Translations under genes and position numbers: made by a program
The notes under the pieces: model-generated
Databases searched by the model: none
Told to the model about the DNA's origin: nothing
The model's input: the letters and a program-made list of their open reading frames with translations, nothing else
Assembly: GCF_963259705.1 (NCBI RefSeq)
Contig: NC_081844.1
Location: 31,822,294-31,886,293, forward strand
Length of the DNA: 64,000 nucleotides
Reading direction: 5' to 3'
Origin: Myotis daubentonii
Lineage: Eukaryota > Chordata > Mammalia > Chiroptera > Vespertilionidae
Part shown: positions 24,290-34,700 of the stretch, piece by piece
Numbering within the stretch: the stretch's first letter is position 1
Layout of the letters: the number at the start of each line of letters is the position of its first letter

Positions 24290-24735
24290 TTCCTGACTGT
24301 TCAGAGCAACGCAATTTATAATAGGCAAAAGGTGGAAACAGCTCGTGTCCACCAACTGTGATGGACAAGCAAAATGGGATACATCCATACTGGAGTATTA
24401 TGTAGCCACGAAAAGGGACGAGCACTGAAAGCATGATGTTCAGTAAGAAGCCAGACACTAAAGGCCACATAGTGTGTGAGTCCATTTATGTGCAACGTCC
24501 AGAACAGGCAAATGCAGAGACAGAAAGCAGATTTGTGGCTGTCAGAGGCTGGGGGGGTGACTGTTGACGGGGAAGGGACTTCTTTTTGAGCTGATGAAAA
24601 TGTTCTGGAACTAGATAGTGGTGATGGATACACACACCTGTGAGCATACTGAAAACCACGAATTGTACACTTTAAATGGGTAGATTGTATGGCATTCGAA
24701 TTATATCTGAATAAAGCTGTTATCAACAAAAATTA
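24290..24735 (+). mobile_element. L1M-type LINE-1 3' end
   Basis: The order is clear: CAATTTATAATAGGCAAAAGGTGGAAACA, GGGATACATCCATACTGGAGTATTATGTAGCC, GATGTTCAGTAAGAAGCCAGACACTAAAGGCCACATAGTGTG, AGATTTGTGGCTGTCAGAGGCTGGG, GAATTGTACACTTTAAATGGG and ATATCTGAATAAAGCTGTTAT. Non-coding remnant. Confidence 0.9.
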
Positions 24736-25404
24736 ATGAGTAAGATAATAAGGAGAGCCAGTGAAGGAGACAGAGGGACAGACAGAATGCATAGGAAGCC
24801 AGGAGAGTGGCTTCTACATTCCACTTACTTGGGGAGGGGCACCGTTTATCATGTGTACTGGGTGAATGGTTAAGTAAAGCAATGCTCAGTGTGCCCTGTC
24901 ATTCCGTTCACAGGTGAGGAAACAGGCAGGGAAAAGTGGGCACTAGCCCAAAACACAAGGATGTGCGGCAGTCAGGGCACAAACGTCCTGGCAAGCGCGC
25001 ACATCAGGGGGAGCTTTGGTCACGTACTGAGTCTCAGTGCTCAACGGATGTCTGTGCTTTGGAGGGAGGAGCTTCAGGGCTTGCCTGGCTCCTAGCTGCA
25101 TGCACAAGCGGGGCCCGCAGTGGCCAAACTCGCAGGGAGGTTGAGTGGGCAGAGTGGAGACCACTGGGGCCGGTGATGGGACAGAAACCAGACCACCAGG
25201 AGCTCTCGGGGCAGAAAGGGGGCCTCCACACACTCCTTTCTGCTGGCTCCCTGCATCAACCCCCAGAACGGGCCTGGCCCTCAGCATCCACTCAAGCAGC
25301 GTGTTCCAGCTCCAGCCCCGCCAGGGCACAATGCAGGCTCTGGAAATAAAGTCCCTGCCCTCCCAGGGCTCACGGTCTGAACTTTAGCCCAGGATCTCCG
25401 CCCT

Positions 25405-25560
25405 CCGCGCTGCTGACAGAGGCGAGGTCGCTCACTGTGAGGGGCTGTCCTGGGTACTCTGGGTTTGGAACAGCATCCCTGGCCCCCACCCACTCACTGC
25501 CAGGAGCATCTCCAGTGTGACAAGCACAGACAGCCCCAGGTGAGAGCCTCTGCTCTGCAA
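25405..25560 (-). mobile_element. MER5A-like DNA transposon remnant
   Basis: GGGGCTGTCCTGGGTACTCTGGGTTTGGAACAGCATCCCTGGCCCCCACCCACTCACTGCCAGGAGCATC and the following GTGTGACAAGCACAGA match the MER5A interior read backwards. Confidence 0.65.
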
Positions 25561-26410
25561 GAGAAAAACTACAGGGGAACTGCCCGTACGGCTGGTTCCT
25601 ACAAGACCAACTCCCTTGATCTCTCCACAAACTAGCCGTCCCTGAGAGAATTTTAGGTCCTCATCCCGCTCAGTGACACTGAGCAAAAGGTCCCCACAGG
25701 CAACCCCACTCTAGACCTCCCCAAACTCGGGAGTCCCAAGTGTACAAAAGCTGCCTGGCCAGAGGTCCCAATAAAGAGCACTGGTGGGCGATTTCTGCTG
25801 AAACAGAGGAGCCAGTGTGAAATCAATGCAAAGCCACTTCTGAAGCCTCTTTAGGTTTTCCTGTTTGCTTCCAGGTACTCCTCCCCCAGCCCCAATCCGC
25901 CACCGCCACCAGCACAGACACCTGAGACACTGCCCCCACCTCGGCAAACCACCTGTCCTTTTTGACCCAAGAGCTGTCCAAGGCCCAGAGCCCTGATTTT
26001 TGGAGGGAGTGGGCCCAAATCTTTAACAAAACCGTCTTGGAGCAATCCAACCTCACTTGCTACACAAAGATAGCGACCAGCACACCTGTTTCCACTCTCA
26101 GTTCAGAAGGGAACGCCAGTACACTATTGTCAAAACAGAAGGGGCCCCCAACATCAAAGGCCATGATGGTCCGCGAGAAATTCTGTTCAATACGCAGCCT
26201 AGGGGACAACGTACCACCCTGGGGACAGTCCCCAGAGGATCTCACCGCTCCCAGCATGCAAACCCTGCTCCCTCCTCCAGGGGAGACTACCCAGCCTCCT
26301 TCTTTTCAAGTCCCTCCCACCTGTCTCCACTCCAGGGGGTGGGGGGTATGTATGCTGTGGGTGGATGGTTTTTCTTTAAATGAATTGTCTTCATTTAAAG
26401 TGTGGTTAAA

Positions 26411-26490
26411 GGGGGGGAGGGGGGTTTAATGGGGGGGGGGGTGAAGACACATTTGTAATACCTTAACTAATAAAGAATTTAAAAAAAAAA
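26411..26490 (+). mobile_element. Short young L1 insertion with G-rich 3' UTR end
   Basis: The insert is 80 bp: runs of G (7, 6 and 12), then ACACATTTGTAATACC, AATAAAG and an A-tail, framed by near-identical 15-bp repeats TAAAGTGTGG(T/C)TAAA at 26,396-26,410 and 26,491-26,505. Target duplication plus poly(A) marks an L1-machinery insertion. The G-tract followed by GTAATACCTTAA..AATAAAGAATTT is my recollection of a vesper-bat L1 3' end. It sits beside or within an older L1. Confidence 0.75.
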
Positions 26491-26505
26491 TAAAGTGTGG
26501 CTAAA

Positions 26506-26936
26506 AAAAAAGGTGAAGGGATTAAGACTACAAACTGCCAGTTATAAAAATAGTCACAGGGATGTAGCATACAGCATAGGAAATGTAGTTAATCATATTG
26601 TAATAACTGAGTGGTGCCAGATGGGTATCAGATTTGGCTAGTTCCTTACAGCACAGGTTAGGGCATGGGCCTGCTGTTGTGGGGATGAAGTGGGGGCCCT
26701 GGTTTTGGGGAGCAAAGCTACGCTTGCTATTTACAAAAGGATTGTGGGGGATAAGTGTGGGAGGGGAGGTCACGGGTTGCAGGTGGCTCAGAATGGGGAA
26801 GTCAACCAAGGTCGGTTTTGGCGGTGGGGAGGCTCTAATTTGGGGGGAGATCATAAGGTACAAAAATGTCTAATCGCTATGTTATACACCCGAAACTAGT
26901 ATACTAATTGTATGTCAACTATAACTGAAAAAAACA
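26506..26936 (+). mobile_element. Old L1 3' end carrying an inserted duplicate
   Basis: GTGAAGGGATTAAGACTACAAACTGCCAGTTATAAAAATAGTCACAGGGATG...GTAATAACTGAGTGGTGCCAGATGGGTATCAGA is the L1M 3' UTR. It resumes after about 200 bp with GGAGATCATAAGGTACAAAAATGTCTAATCGCTATGTTATACACC..GTATGTCAACTATAACTGAAAAA. The interruption (about 26,637-26,842) is a copy of sequence from 27.67-27.90 kb. Confidence 0.8.
26637..26842. repeat. Local duplicate, copy A (inside the L1)
   Basis: Shares an ordered series with copy B: TTAGGGCATGG(G/A)CC(T/C)GCTGTT-TGGGGATGA, GGTTTTGGGG-CA-AGCT, TATTTACAAAAGG/TATAAAAGGGTTG, GAGGTC...GG(G/C)TGCAGGT, and a GGTTTTGGCGGTGGGGAGGCTCTAATTTGGG end. Minus-strand conceptual translations of the two copies also share QIRASPP, LQP-TSPP, NPF and TAGPCPN in the same order. 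No gene is claimed. Confidence 0.75.
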
Positions 26937-27669
26937 AAACTATGTTAAGATGGAGGGGGTGGTAAAGGATGAGTACAGTCTCACCAGTGAGAGGAATGAG
27001 CACATCACCTGGTGGACTGGGGTAAGGGGATCGATCTAGTTCCCAGGCTGAGAGGCTCCCTGAACAAGGAGATGATTTTTGGGGGGCGGAGAGAACAGGG
27101 AAAAACAGATTTAGGCTGGACATCTGCACAGTGGTGGGTCTCAGGCTTAGGGTCTAGGTGACGCAGGACCAATGCAGGGGTGGGGGGCATCAGTTTTAGG
27201 AGAAAACAGCTCTGGCTGGGGAGGACATTCCACACTTGGAGGAGGGGTGTCTGGGGTGGTGGGGCTTGTGCTTGCAGGAAGAGACAGACCCATCCTGGAT
27301 CTCAGAGCAGCTGGGCACAGACGGGCCACCTTAGATTTTGGTGGGGTCAGCCAAAATGGGAGAGCTTGATCCTGGGTAGCGGGGATTAGAAAGCAGAGGG
27401 GCTAGAAGCGAGGGTGGTGTTTATGCCTTCAAACTGCCTTGCCTAAGTGCTTCTGTGTCAGGAGCCGAGAGGGGTGCGGTGAATACAATGGGGCACCGGG
27501 ATGGACAGGGTCTCCACACCTCAGCCTACTTGATTCAGAGTCCACAAAGCTCATTTTGAATGTTACTGGGATGGGCGCTGGTTCGAGCCTAGGTGAGTCA
27601 CAGACAGCTATGGAAGGGCTGTTTAAATTTGGACAGGGCCTGAGCTGGGATGGCCCGAACTTGGGAGAC

Positions 27670-27897
27670 CCGGGTTTGACAAGCCAGAGACGGATAGTAC
27701 ATATTAGGGCATGGACCCGCTGTTCTGGGGATGAGATGGGGGGTGTCCCTTGTTTTTGGTTTTGGGGGCAGAGCTCGGCCCCATGTTATAAAAGGGTTGC
27801 AGGGGAGAGGGGGCGGTGAGGTCGACGGCTGCAGGTAACCCGGGTTGGAGAGGTCACTCAGGGCTGGGTTTGGGGGCGAGGCCCGGATTTGGGAGTT
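27670..27897. repeat. Local duplicate, copy B (flank of FZR1 promoter)
   Basis: This lies in FZR1 intron 1 just downstream of exon 1 and is the likely source of copy A, because here it is continuous with G-rich flanking sequence while copy A interrupts an L1. A third, much weaker relative may lie at about 27,160-27,260. Confidence 0.65.
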
Positions 27898-27929
27898 AAG
27901 ACGGTAGTGGGATGCTGAGGTCACCTGGG

Positions 27930-28450
27930 CCTAGCTCGGCTTGGGGGCGGTGTTCGGGGGTCCGGCTGCCTCCTGAAGCGCCCTAGCTTGGGTGTCGCAG
28001 CACGGCACGTCGACTCGGTTCTAGGGGGCTCTGGGTTGGTCCTCGCCGCCGCCAGGCCCGGCTCGGGGGTCGCGGCTCGGGTCCAGGGGGCGGGTCCCCA
28101 GATTCCGGCCACCTTACCTGGCTTGCTCCCGTCACCGGCTGGCTCCGAGGCCCCGCCTCTTCCGGCGCCGCGCCGCGCCGCACCGCCTCCGCTGCCCGCA
28201 GCCCCGCCGGGTCGGCTGCGGCCGCCACTGACGGGATTCCCGGCTCCGCGCTCCTTAATATGGCGGCGATCGCGGCTCCGCGGCCTCCCGCGCCCTTCTC
28301 AGCCGCGCGCGCTCCCGCGGCCGGCCACGCCCCCGCGCCGGCGCGGTGCGTGCTGCCGCCACGCCCCACCACGGCCCCGGAGCACGCCCACCGCACGGGG
28401 CTGCGCCTGCGCGCATTGGGCATCTCGGGAGGACGTGACGTAGCCTGAAA
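27930..28450 (-). promoter_or_regulatory. FZR1: FZR1 CpG-island promoter
   Basis: Dense CpG and more than 70% GC by eye. A YY1-like ATGGCGGC lies at 28,259-28,268 on the plus strand, an NRF1-like TGCGCCTGCGCG at 28,402-28,413 and a CRE-like TGACGTAG at 28,435-28,442. There is no TATA box on the minus strand at a useful place. Its position upstream of a good exon-1 donor (CAG|GTAAGG at 28,116-28,118) points to a minus-strand TSS near 28.2-28.3 kb. Confidence 0.8.
28118..28260 (-). other. FZR1: FZR1 non-coding exon 1 (5' boundary estimated)
   Basis: The minus strand reads from the CpG island through GCGGCCGCAGCC...GGAGCAAGCCAG and meets a consensus donor GTAAGG at 28,112-28,117. It has no ATG in good context, as expected for a 5' UTR exon. 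The upstream limit is a guess. Confidence 0.6.
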
Positions 28451-28482
28451 TTCGAATCAATACAGGAAGCGCGGCGCCACGC

Positions 28483-28497
28483 GTTGCCAAGGGCAAC
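28483..28497. promoter_or_regulatory. RFX X-box-like inverted repeat
   Basis: GTTGCC AAG GGCAAC: two perfect RFX half-sites separated by three bases, about 230 bp upstream of the estimated FZR1 TSS. RFX factors drive ciliary and some ubiquitous genes (family knowledge). Occupancy is an inference. Confidence 0.6.
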
Positions 28498-29121
28498 CGT
28501 AGCTGGAAGAGGACCTGGGGCCTGGTGAAGGTGGGTCCCTGGAATACAGGGAAAAGGCTCTGCTTAGTAGGGGATGGTCGCAGTAACGGACGCCCCAGGG
28601 CAGACCCACCATAGGGTGGACAGAAGCCAGACCCACATAGCAATGAGGCAGTCACACCAGGTGATGGGACCCAATGACAGGTGTATGTGCGGGACATGCA
28701 AACCCCTCTACCTGCAGACATTCATTCATTCATTCAAAACTAATGCTCCTCCAGGCTCTCCAAGCAGGGAACAGAACAACAACAAAAAAATCTGCTAAAA
28801 AAATAAATAAAATCTCTGCTCCAAAAATGGAAAATGGGCAAAGGATCCCAACAGACAATTCTCTAAAGAAAATGAATGGCCCATAAGCACATGCTCACCA
28901 TCATCAGTCATTAGGGAAATGCAAATCAACCGCAGTGCGATACCAATTAATGCATACCAGGATGGCAATGTTAAAAAACAAAAGAACCCTCTACCCCAGA
29001 ATATAACAAGTGTGGCCAAAATGTGGAGCAACTGGAACCCTCATACATTGCTGGTGGGAATGGAAAATGCTGCAACGACTGTGGGAAACAGCCTGGTGTG
29101 GTTCCTCAAAAAGTTAAACAG

Positions 29122-29337
29122 CCCTAGCTGGTTTGGCTCAGTGAATAGAGCGTCGGCTTGCAGACTGAAGGGCCCTGGGTTTGATTCTGGCCAAGGGCAC
29201 ATGCCTGGGTTGTGGGCTCGATCCCCAGTAAGGGGTGTGCAGGAGGCAGCTGATCAATGATTCTCTCTCATCATTGATGTTTCTATTTCTCTCTCTCTCT
29301 CTCCCCCTTCCTCTCTGAAATCAATAAAAAAGTATTT
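29122..29337 (+). mobile_element. Ves SINE nested in L1
   Basis: GCCCTAGCTGGTTTGGCTCAGTGAATAGAGCGTCGGC..., B-box-like GGTTTGATTCTGG, a CTCTCTCTCTC tail and AATCAATAAAA end. It is followed at once by an oppositely oriented SINE. Confidence 0.92.
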
Positions 29338-29354
29338 TATTTTATTTTATTTTA

Positions 29355-29575
29355 TTTTTTTTTAATATATTTTATTGATTTTTTACAGAGAGGAAGGGAG
29401 AGAGATAGACAGTTAGAAACATCGATGAGAGAGGAACATCGATCAGCTGCCTCCTGCACATCCCCCACTGGGGAAGTGCCCGCAACCCAGGTACATGCCC
29501 TTGACCGGAATCGAACCTGGGACCTTTCAGTCCGCAGGCCGACGCTCTATCCACTGAGCCAAACCGGTTTCGGCT
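29355..29575 (-). mobile_element. Ves SINE, opposite orientation, nested in L1
   Basis: Minus strand: GCCGAAACCGGTTTGGCTCAGTGGATAGAGCGTCGGC... with B-box-like GGTTCGATTCCGG. An AAAAAAGTATTTTA-like sequence flanks both ends, so it inserted into the tail of the preceding SINE. Confidence 0.92.
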
Positions 29576-29675
29576 AAAAAAGTATTTTAAAAAAAAAGAA
29601 ATATATTTTTAAAAAAGTTAAACAGAGTGACCATATGACCCAGCAATTCCACTTCTAGGTATATAATCAAGAGAA

Positions 29676-30084
29676 TCTATACTAATAAAAGGGCAATATG
29701 CTAATTAGACTGGGTCAACTGGCCATCTTCCAGACATCCTATTTCCTTCTGGACAAAGCCATGGTGGTGAGGGCCGAGGCAGAGGCAGTTAGGGGTGATC
29801 AGGCTAGCAGGGGAGGGCAGGTGGGGACAAGATCAGGCCAGCAGGGGAGGGAAGTTAGGGACTTAAGGCAGGCAGGCAGAGGCAGTTAGGGGCGATCAAG
29901 TAGAGAGGTTAGGGGCAATCAGGCAGGCAGGCAGGTGAGTGGTTAGGAGCCAGTGGTCCCAGATTGCAAAAGAGATGTCCGGCAGTCAGACATCACACAA
30001 GGGGTCCCCGATTGGAGAGGCTGCAGGCTGGGCTGAGGGATGCCCCACCACCCTGTGCACGAATTTCATGCACCAAGCCACTAG
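29676..30084 (+). mobile_element. Non-autonomous Helitron (HeliBat-type) H1
   Basis: Starts TCTATACTAATAAAAGGGCAATATGCTAATTAGA and ends CACGAATTTCATGCACCAAGCCACTAG, with the short 3' hairpin (GTGCACGAATTTCATGCAC) and a CTAG terminus, between host A and T and without target duplication. The interior is made of GGCAGTTAGGGG(C/T)GATCA and GCAGGCAGGCAG-type repeats. No Rep/helicase ORF. Confidence 0.93.
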
Positions 30085-30145
30085 TTAAAGATACATGTTC
30101 ACAGAAATATTTGTACATGAATGTTCATAGCAACATTATACATAA

Positions 30146-30363
30146 CTAGAGGCCCAGTGCATGAAATTCATGCACGGGTAGGGTCCCTAGGCCTGGCTGG
30201 CGATCAGGGCCAATCGGGGCCTTCCAGCTGCTGGCCGGGGCCTTCCTTCGTTCTGTGCCACCGCCTGGTGGTCAGGACACGTCATAGCGAGCAATCGAAC
30301 TCCCAGTCTCCTGGTCGAACTTCTGAGGGGACACTTTGCATATTAGCCTTTTATACATATAGG
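30146..30363 (-). mobile_element. Non-autonomous Helitron (HeliBat-type) H2
   Basis: The reverse complement ends GTGCATGAATTTCATGCACTGGGCCTCTAG and begins near TATATGTATAAAAGGCTAATATGCAAAG. It contains GACCACCAGGCGGTGGC, a weakened version of the CTCF-like motif found in H6. Inserted in the same L1 as H1 in the opposite direction. Confidence 0.9.
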
Positions 30364-31407
30364 TAGCCAAAAACTGCAAACAACCCACCAACAAATGAAT
30401 GGAATGAATAAACAGAATGTAGTATATCCATAATATGGCATAGTTTTTGACAATAAAAAGGAGTGAAGCACTGACATATGCTACAACATGGATGAGCATG
30501 TTAAAAACACGATGTTCAGTGAGAGAAGCCACATAAAAAAGGCCACATAGTGTGTGATGTCATGTATGTGAAACGTTGAAAACAGGCAAATCATGTTCTG
30601 GGACAGGAAGTGGATTTGTGGTTGTCAGGGGGAGTGGGATGGGGGGTGACTTTCAGGGACTTCCTTATTGGGGTGATGAAAGTGTTCTAAAATTGATGTA
30701 GTCATGGTTGCACAACTCTGAATATACTAAACCCCACTGAATTATACACTTTAAATGAGCGAATTTTACAGTATGTGAATTACATCTCAGTTGTAAAAAA
30801 ATTCCTGTATGCCTGGAGCTGAATTGTGGAGAATAACAAAAACAAAGGAAAGTGGGACGTAAAGGTCTTAAATACAGTGATCAAGGAAGGTCTCACTGCA
30901 GTGATGACACTGGGACAAAGATTGGAAAGGAAAGAGCACACTGGTATACAACTTCTGTCCATTAGTATGAAATTATATAATGCAAAAACTTGCTTATTTG
31001 ATTTCAGTGAACTCTGCCACCACTGTAGGATTTGGATCAGCACCATCCAGCGTCACTGGGGGAGCTACAAAAGCAAGGGGCTGTGCCTGGACAGTCCCCA
31101 CAGGTGCTGGGCTATCCTGGGCCAGTGGCTTGGCCTTTCAAAATGCCTCCCCTATGGCAGGGAAGGAAATGGAGCTCCTAGGAGCCAGACCCCAAGGAGA
31201 AGGGAGGGGAGGAAGGGAGAAGGGATGCAGAGGAAAAGAAGCACATGAGGCAGTGAGAGTCTTGGGACATAAATACATGGCCTTTCTGACTGAGAAAAAT
31301 AAAATAGAGCAGGCCATCCAATAGAAGCATAACATGAAGTACATAATTAATTTAAAAATTTCTAGTAGCCACATTTAAAAAGTACAAAGAAACCAGTGTC
31401 ATTGATT

Positions 31408-31628
31408 TTTAAAAAAAAATATTTTTTTATCGATTTCAGAGAGGAAGAGAGAGGGAGAGAGAGATAGAAACATCAATAATGAGCGAGAATCATTGATCGG
31501 CTGCCTCCTGCACGCCCCACACTGGTGATCCAGCCCACACCCCGGGCATGTGCCCTGACTGGGAATTGAACCATGACCTCCTGGTTCCTAGGTCGACACT
31601 CAACCAATGAGCCACACCAGCTGGGCCA
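31408..31628 (-). mobile_element. Ves-type SINE
   Basis: Minus strand GGCCCAGCTGGTGTGGCTCATTGGTTGAGTGTCG, B-box-like GGTTCAATTCCCAGTC, TCTCTCCCTC tail. The words GTGT-A(T/C)T(G/A)ATTTT(T/A)A flank it on both sides. Confidence 0.88.
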
Positions 31629-31964
31629 GTGTTACTAATTTTAATAATATATTTTATTAACTCCATATGTCAAAAGGTCTTTACTAGTACATTTAAACAT
31701 GAAATCAAAATCAACAATTATCAATGAGATATTTTGTTACTTTCTCGTATTAGGTCTTAAAATCCAGTGTGTATTGTATATTTACAGCTTATCTCTATTT
31801 GGGTGCTAATTTTCACTGAACATGCTGATCTCTATGTTTTAGAAAATTTTACAGTGGAACAAGGAGATTCACAGACGCCAGGTGAATCTGCTTACAAGTT
31901 TTCCAATAACTGAATCGAATATCAGATGTTTCCATTGCCATTTAAATTACTTACAATTTTAGGC

Positions 31965-32140
31965 CCTGGCCGGGTAGCTCAGTTGGTTAGAGCAATATGC
32001 CAAGGTTGTGGGTTCCATCTCCAGTCAGGGCACCTACAAGAAGCAACCAGTGAATGCATAAGTAAGTGGAACAACAAATCAATGTCTCTCTCTCTCTCTC
32101 TTTCTCTCTGAGAATCAACAAATAAAATTAAAAACAAAAA
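31965..32140 (+). mobile_element. Older Ves-type SINE
   Basis: GGCCCTGGCCGGGTAGCTCAGTTGGTTAGAGCAA is very tRNA-like, followed by a diverged body and a (TC)n tract, then AATCAACAAATAAAATTAAAA. More diverged than its neighbours. Confidence 0.8.
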
Positions 32141-32755
32141 TTGTTAAAGTGAAAGATTCAGTTCCATAGTGGCCACATTTTCAGTGCTCTGTAGCCACCG
32201 CTAGTCAGTAGCTACCACATTGGATGCACAGATATAGAACGTGAATATCGTGGAGAATTCTTCTGGACAAAGAAGGTGCACGGCAGTGCGAGCATAGAGA
32301 AGGAGATCCATAAGTGGCCAATGGAGGAACGTCTTGACTATCTGCCCCTCCAGACTAGGCCTGATTTATCTCTTTCCTCCAGCCCAGCACCAGATTCAAT
32401 AAGCGTGTCTCTAACATTTACTGCTCCGTACCCCAAACCCAGATGATCAACATTCCAACTAAAACATGACATGTAGAACTAAACAAAATGATTCCGATGG
32501 GCTACACCTTTAAAAAAAATTCTGATGGTGATGAAAAAGTGTCCAAGTCCTCGATACGTCTCCCTTTTGTTTCAGACAAACTAGTGCACACCACAGTAGC
32601 CAAAGAAAGTGAGTGCTTTTATGTGACTCAGAGTTCCCACTCTGACACTGGACGTGGTTGTTTTCAATGAAGACGGCATCTGACAGGGCTGGATCCTGTC
32701 TTTATTTAAAAATATGGATTTTTTGTATTAAACTTTAAGTTAATGAGGGAGGGAA

Positions 32756-33396
32756 TCTACACTAATAAAAGAGAAAAATGGTAATTGACATACGACGATA
32801 CCCTTTTCATTGGCTAATCAGGGCTATATGCAAATTAACTGCCAACTAAGATTGGCAGTTAACTGCCAACAAGATAGCGGTTAATTTGCATATGTAGGCA
32901 CAATGCAGGGAGGCGAAAGGGAAAGCAGGAAGAAGCCCCCTGCCACTGACAGTGATCGGAAACCCAGGGGGGAGCTAAGAGCTGGGGGGCAGGGCAAAGG
33001 CGGCCCTGGGGCCACCTTTGCCCTGCCCCCCAGCCATGATTGGAGAATCAGGTGCCTTTTCCGCCCTGGCCAGTGATAGCAGGAAGTAGGGGTGGAGCCA
33101 GCGATGGGAGCTGGGCACGGTCGAAGCTGGCAGTCCCGGGGAGCTAGGCATCCCTTGCCTGGGCCTAAAGCGAAGCCCACAATCGTGGGGCCACTGCAGC
33201 TGCGGGTCCCCGCTGCCCGGGCCGGATGCCTAGGCCAGAGGCGTCAGGCCTGGGCAAGGGGCCGATCCTGCGATTGGAGGGTGATGGGGGTCAATGCCTG
33301 AGGGCTCCCAGTATGTGAGAGGGGGCAGGCTGGGCTGAGGGACACCCCCCCCCCCCCACACACCCAGTGCACGAATTTCGTGCACCGGGCCCCTAG
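32756..33396 (+). mobile_element. Non-autonomous Helitron H3, 641 bp
   Basis: Begins TCTACACTAATAAAAGAGAAAAATGGTAATTGAC and ends GTGCACGAATTTCGTGCACCGGGCCCCTAG. The 19-nt terminal palindrome is intact. Flanks are A and T. The interior has two near copies of GATTGGCAGTTAACTGCCAA-like sequence and a GC-rich middle. No coding capacity. Confidence 0.94.
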
Positions 33397-33482
33397 TGTG
33401 TTATAAAAGACCAAAATGGGAGATCATTGTGCATTGGTTTCCTATTGCTGCTGTAACAACTGTCAATATAAATGTTAATTTT

Positions 33483-33985
33483 TAAAAAATATTTTTTATT
33501 GATTTTAGAGAGGAAGGAAGAGGGAGAGAGAGATAGAAACATCAGTGATGAGAGAGGATCGTTGATCAGCTGCCTCTTCACTCCCCCACTGGGGATCGAG
33601 CCCACAACCTGGGCATGCGCCTTGACCTGGAATGGAACTGTGACCTCCGGGTTCAGAAGTAGATGCTCAACCCCTGAGGCACGCCAGCCAGCCGGGCTCC
33701 ATTGAGTTTTAGAGAGAGTGGAACGGAAGGAGAGAGGGAGGGAGGGAGGGAAGGAGGATAGAGGAGGAGGAGATGGAGGAGGAAGAGATGAAGGGAAGGA
33801 GAGAGAGAGAAAGAGAGATCTATATGAGAGAGACACATCAATTGGTTGCCTTCTGCATGTGCCCCAACCGGGGCCGGGGATTGAGCCTGTAAGCCAGGTA
33901 TGTGCCCTTGACTGGGAATTGAACCCAAGACCTTTCAGTGTGTAGGCTCATGCTCTAACCACTAAGCAAGCATACCCACCAGGAA
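33483..33985 (-). mobile_element. Two adjacent Ves-type SINEs
   Basis: Both read on the minus strand. The one at 33,697-33,980 has an expanded GGAGGGAGGGAGG/GAGGAGGAGATGG purine tract. The one at 33,483-33,693 inserted next to its A-tail. Each has its own A/B-box region (ACCTGGAATGGAACTG; GACTGGGAATTGAACCC on plus). Confidence 0.85.
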
Positions 33986-34351
33986 GATGTCAATTTAAAA
34001 AAGATAAAAATTGCATTAAAATATTGTTTATCTCATTGACTAAGTTTCTTGGGCAACTTTCAATTTTATGCTCATCTCCCACCCACACTATGTCCTCTCT
34101 CTGGTCCTGCTCATGGAGAATATTATTTGATTCTTATTCATTCCACCCCTTTTTTAGCGGAGGTTGACATTTTGACAAACTAGAAGTCCAGAAGGGTGAC
34201 AGAGCCCTGTAAACATTCAATCAATGGTTCCTGGCTCTGCACTGGGTGCAGAGAGACAACAGGGGATCCGAGCCCAGAGGAAGTCTCTCACTCTGCCCAG
34301 GCTGGGGCAGGGGGCCAAGGTGAATGCCCACGCTGAGATCATAACTATAGG

Positions 34352-34700
34352 TGTGGTGGTTTCAACTGTGTCCCCCAAAATGCCATGTCCACATCCTGAC
34401 CCCTGAGACCTGGAAATGAGACCTTATTTGGAAACTGGGTCTTTGCAGATGGAACCAAGTTAAGGTGAGATGATCATGGAGTAAGGTGAGCCCCCAACCC
34501 AGTGACTAGTGTCCTTATAGGAAAAGGGAGATGTGGACACACACAGGGGGACCATCACAGGAGACGAGGCAGAGGCTAGAGCGATGCATTAACAGCCAAG
34601 GACCAGCCATCACCAAAAGCTGGAGGAGACAGGAAGGACCTTCCTCTGGAGCCTTCAGAGGAAGTAGGGCCCTGCGGGCACCTCGAGTTTGGCCTCCTGG
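34352..34700 (+). mobile_element. MLT1-type LTR fragment
   Basis: GTGTGGTGGTTTCAACTGTGTCCCCCAAAATGCCATGTCCACATCCTGACCCCTGAGACCTGG, then GGGTCTTTGCAGATGGAACCAAGTTAAGG, TAGTGTCCTTATAGGAAAAGGGAGATGTGG and CAGAGGCTAGAGCGATGCATTAACAGCCAAGGA follow MaLR LTR order. Confidence 0.75.

Larger units (their letters stand above)
28825..30800 (+). mobile_element. L1M LINE-1 3' part with four nested insertions
   Basis: One LINE can be followed through the interruptions: GGGCAAAGGATCCCAACAGACA..., GCAAATCAACCGCAGTGCGATACC, GGTGGGAATGGAAAATGCTGCAAC, [SINE, SINE], CAGAGTGACCATATGACCCAGCAATTCC, [Helitron], AATGTTCATAGCAACATTATA, [Helitron], AAACTGCAAACAACCCACCAACAAATGAATGG, and the 3' UTR to ATTATACACTTTAAATGAGCG. 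No intact ORF2 remains. Confidence 0.85.

Noticed and set aside
27983..28448. Frames of 146-151 codons in the FZR1 CpG island, including one starting MAAIAAPRPP at 28,260
   Set aside because: CpG-island composition artefacts; the true FZR1 start is in exon 2 at 10,655.
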